Shown one piece after another: positions 4,252 to 5,995 of a stretch of DNA of 5,995 nucleotides. This DNA comes from Actinomycetota bacterium (GTDB taxonomy: Bacteria > Actinomycetota > Humimicrobiia > Humimicrobiales > Humimicrobiaceae). The translations under genes were made by a program, and so were the position numbers. Below the pieces are notes generated by a model that worked only from the letters and a program-made list of their open reading frames with translations, was not told the origin of the DNA and made no database searches. Numbering within the stretch: position 1 is the first letter of the stretch; every line of letters begins with the position of its first letter. Location of the stretch: positions 1 through 5,995 of the forward strand of contig PWSB01000216.1 in NCBI GenBank assembly GCA_003563375.1, in the 5' to 3' direction.

Positions 4252-5985
4252 CTATAACTTTTTGATTATTTCTTCAGGGAAAAATTGTCTGCCTTCATAC
4301 TTCAGGATGTTATCAGGTATCTTTATGCCGGTATTTTCCCTTATCAGTTTTGAAAGCTGAGATGTTTTATTGTTTTCAACCACAATGCCTTTGTTTACAT
4401 TTTTCATCAATTCCACAAACCTTTTTTTCGGAAAAGGCATGAGGTAGTTAAAATGTATCAGATTGGCCTTTCCTTGCCCATGGTTTAGGTCCTTTAACGC
4501 TTCAAGAATAGGTATCTTGCATGACCCCCAGCTTATAAGGGTGGTATCTGCATCGGGAGGGCCATACAGGTTGGGCCCTTTGACCTCCTTTTGAAGGTTT
4601 CTCAATTTCCTGAATCTCTTATCCATCATCTTTTTGCGGTTTTTTCCTGTATCTTCAGAAAATCCATATTCATCATGCTCATCGGTATTAGCCAGGTGGA
4701 CTCCGTCTTGAAGCCCCACTATAACCCTGGGCGATACTCCATCCTCTGTATCCTTATACCTTAAATAATCCCGGCCGCCCCCTATATCTTCATTCCTGTC
4801 TATAAAGCTGTTCCGGTCTATCCTTATCCTGTCCTCATCCAGTCCCTCGCTTGAAAAATTATGCTCGGCTAAGAATTTGTCCAATAATATGATTACAGGT
4901 ATCTGGTATTTTTCTGCAAGGTTTAAGGCATCCCCGGCCATGTAGAAGCACTCGGAGGGGTCGCCTGGAGCCATGACCACCCGGGGGAATTCACCATGGG
5001 CTGCGTGCACAGCATACATCATATCCCCCTGCTCGGTATAAGTCGGAATACCGGTGGCAGGTGCCGGCCGCTGCCCGAGTACCACCACTATGGGGGTCTC
5101 GGTCATGGCTGCTGCAGCCAGGCCCTCGTTCATGAGGGCAAAGCCTCCTCCTGAGGTCCCCACCATGGACCTTGCCCCCATAAATGATGCGCCAACTGCC
5201 ATATTTATGACCGCTATCTCACTCTCTGCATGCTTGGTGACTATATTGAAATCAAGTTCAGCAGAAGCAAAAGAATGGAGCAGAGAAGAGCTTGGGGTCA
5301 TAGGGTAAGCTGCATAAAATTTACATCCAGCTTTTATGGCTCCCATATAGACACCATCATTTCCGCTCATCAGCAACTTGCTTTCTGCTGTGATGGGTTG
5401 TATATCAATCTTTGGTACATCCCCATATTCTTCCTTAATATAATCACAACCGGCTTTTGCGGCATCTATGTTGAAATTTACTATTTTTTCACCTTTAGGT
5501 TCAAAATTTTCGGTTATTATCTCTTTTAGCATACTAAAATCATAATTGAGCAGGGCAACTGATACCCCCAAAGCCACATTATTCCTTACTATCTTGGGGG
5601 CTCCTACCTTTTTGGCCAGTTCATCAAGAGGCACAGAAATGAAATTAACATCCTCTTTTTCATAATCAAAATCCTTTTTTTTAAAGATACCACTGTCATA
5701 AACTACAAAGCCCCCAGGGACAACCTCATCAAGATGGAGCTTTATAGAGTTTTCATCCAGTGCTATCAATATATCTATAGGCATCTTAAGTGAATAAATT
5801 TTTTCGCTGCTCACCCTCACCGTATAGGTATTGTGTCCGCCCTGGATAAGCGATGGATAATGCTTTCCGTCGGCTACATAATAACCTTTCCGGGAAAACA
5901 TCTTCTCGAATATATAGCCGGTAGACATTATCCCGAAGCCCGCGGGTCCCCCGACCTTCCAGGTAAATTCTTTTACTTCTTCCAT
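4252..5985 (-). CDS. korA: 2-oxoacid:ferredoxin oxidoreductase, fused gamma-alpha subunit
   Basis: This is the large subunit that partners KorB. At 577 aa it is a full-length gamma-alpha fusion. Residues 1 to about 185 are the gamma domain (GGPAGFGIMSTG at 12-23, then YPSLIQGGHNTYTVRVSS at 43-60). Residues about 205-375 are the alpha pyrimidine-binding domain, with AAYPMTPSSSLLHSF (225-239), KHAESE (251-256), TSGGGFALMNEG (277-288), and APATGIPTYTEQGD (308-321) in place of the commoner GPSTG form. A charged segment with DEHDEYG (435-441) follows. The last 100 residues form the C-terminal domain, with VVENNKTSQLSKLIRE (535-550). AGGAG (5991-5995) lies 5 nt before the ATG, which fixes the start. 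The promoter is off the right edge. No delta (ferredoxin-like) subunit gene is present, so the enzyme should be the two-subunit type that uses free ferredoxin. Substrate choice, 2-oxoglutarate or another 2-oxoacid, is inferred from KorB. Confidence 0.9.
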   Translation of the reverse strand: MEEVKEFTWKVGGPAGFGIMSTGYIFEKMFSRKGYYVADGKHYPSLIQGGHNTYTVRVSSEKIYSLKMPIDILIALDENSIKLHLDEVVPGGFVVYDSGIFKKKDFDYEKEDVNFISVPLDELAKKVGAPKIVRNNVALGVSVALLNYDFSMLKEIITENFEPKGEKIVNFNIDAAKAGCDYIKEEYGDVPKIDIQPITAESKLLMSGNDGVYMGAIKAGCKFYAAYPMTPSSSLLHSFASAELDFNIVTKHAESEIAVINMAVGASFMGARSMVGTSGGGFALMNEGLAAAAMTETPIVVVLGQRPAPATGIPTYTEQGDMMYAVHAAHGEFPRVVMAPGDPSECFYMAGDALNLAEKYQIPVIILLDKFLAEHNFSSEGLDEDRIRIDRNSFIDRNEDIGGGRDYLRYKDTEDGVSPRVIVGLQDGVHLANTDEHDEYGFSEDTGKNRKKMMDKRFRKLRNLQKEVKGPNLYGPPDADTTLISWGSCKIPILEALKDLNHGQGKANLIHFNYLMPFPKKRFVELMKNVNKGIVVENNKTSQLSKLIRENTGIKIPDNILKYEGRQFFPEEIIKKL

Positions 5986-5995
5986 AAATACTCCT

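Noticed and set aside
5675..5682. An A8 run on the minus strand in korA, read as AAA AAA AAG, which resembles a -1 frameshift slippery site.
   Set aside because: The KorA frame continues normally with conserved motifs on both sides, and no alternative product is apparent. Lys-rich codon runs are common in AT-rich genes.

Overview
The window is about 6 kb of bacterial chromosome, AT-rich, with ordinary bacterial signals (strong Shine-Dalgarno sites, sigma70/sigmaA-type -10 boxes, intrinsic terminators). The ferredoxin-dependent 2-oxoacid oxidoreductase suggests an anaerobic or microaerophilic lifestyle, and the LuxR-type regulator and promoter style indicate Bacteria rather than Archaea. I cannot fix the taxon from sequence alone. 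A low-GC anaerobe (Clostridia-like, an anaerobic actinobacterial lineage or another deep-branching lineage) would fit. I see no mobile element, CRISPR array, tRNA or rRNA.

Layout, left to right. (1) Positions 1-615, plus strand: the 3' part of a membrane haem protein of the ferric-reductase/NOX transmembrane family. (2) Positions 602-677: two hairpins separating it from the convergent operon. (3) Positions 703-1506, minus strand: an operon in the order small heat shock protein (Hsp20), 75-aa zinc ribbon protein, 38-aa coiled-coil microprotein. A putative promoter lies at 1654-1682. (4) Positions 1736-2362, minus strand: a NarL/LuxR-type response regulator with no histidine kinase in the window. 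(5) Positions 2363-2546: a divergent control region with three short palindromes. (6) Positions 2547-3353, plus strand: a 268-aa protein with a PAS domain and a C-terminal part that aligns by eye with the start of an HD-GYP domain whose metal-binding His/Asp residues are gone. (7) Positions 3357-5985, minus strand: korB and korA, a two-subunit 2-oxoacid:ferredoxin oxidoreductase. The operon promoter lies beyond the right edge.

How the genes work together. KorAB would make CoA thioesters from 2-oxoacids and reduce ferredoxin, or run in reverse. The membrane cytochrome is a second redox component, but nothing ties it to KorAB. The Hsp20 operon is a stress module with two small partners of unknown role. 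The most unusual part is the divergent pair made of a DNA-binding response regulator and a PAS/degenerate-HD protein, which share a palindrome-rich spacer. This may be a small signalling unit, but that is inference.
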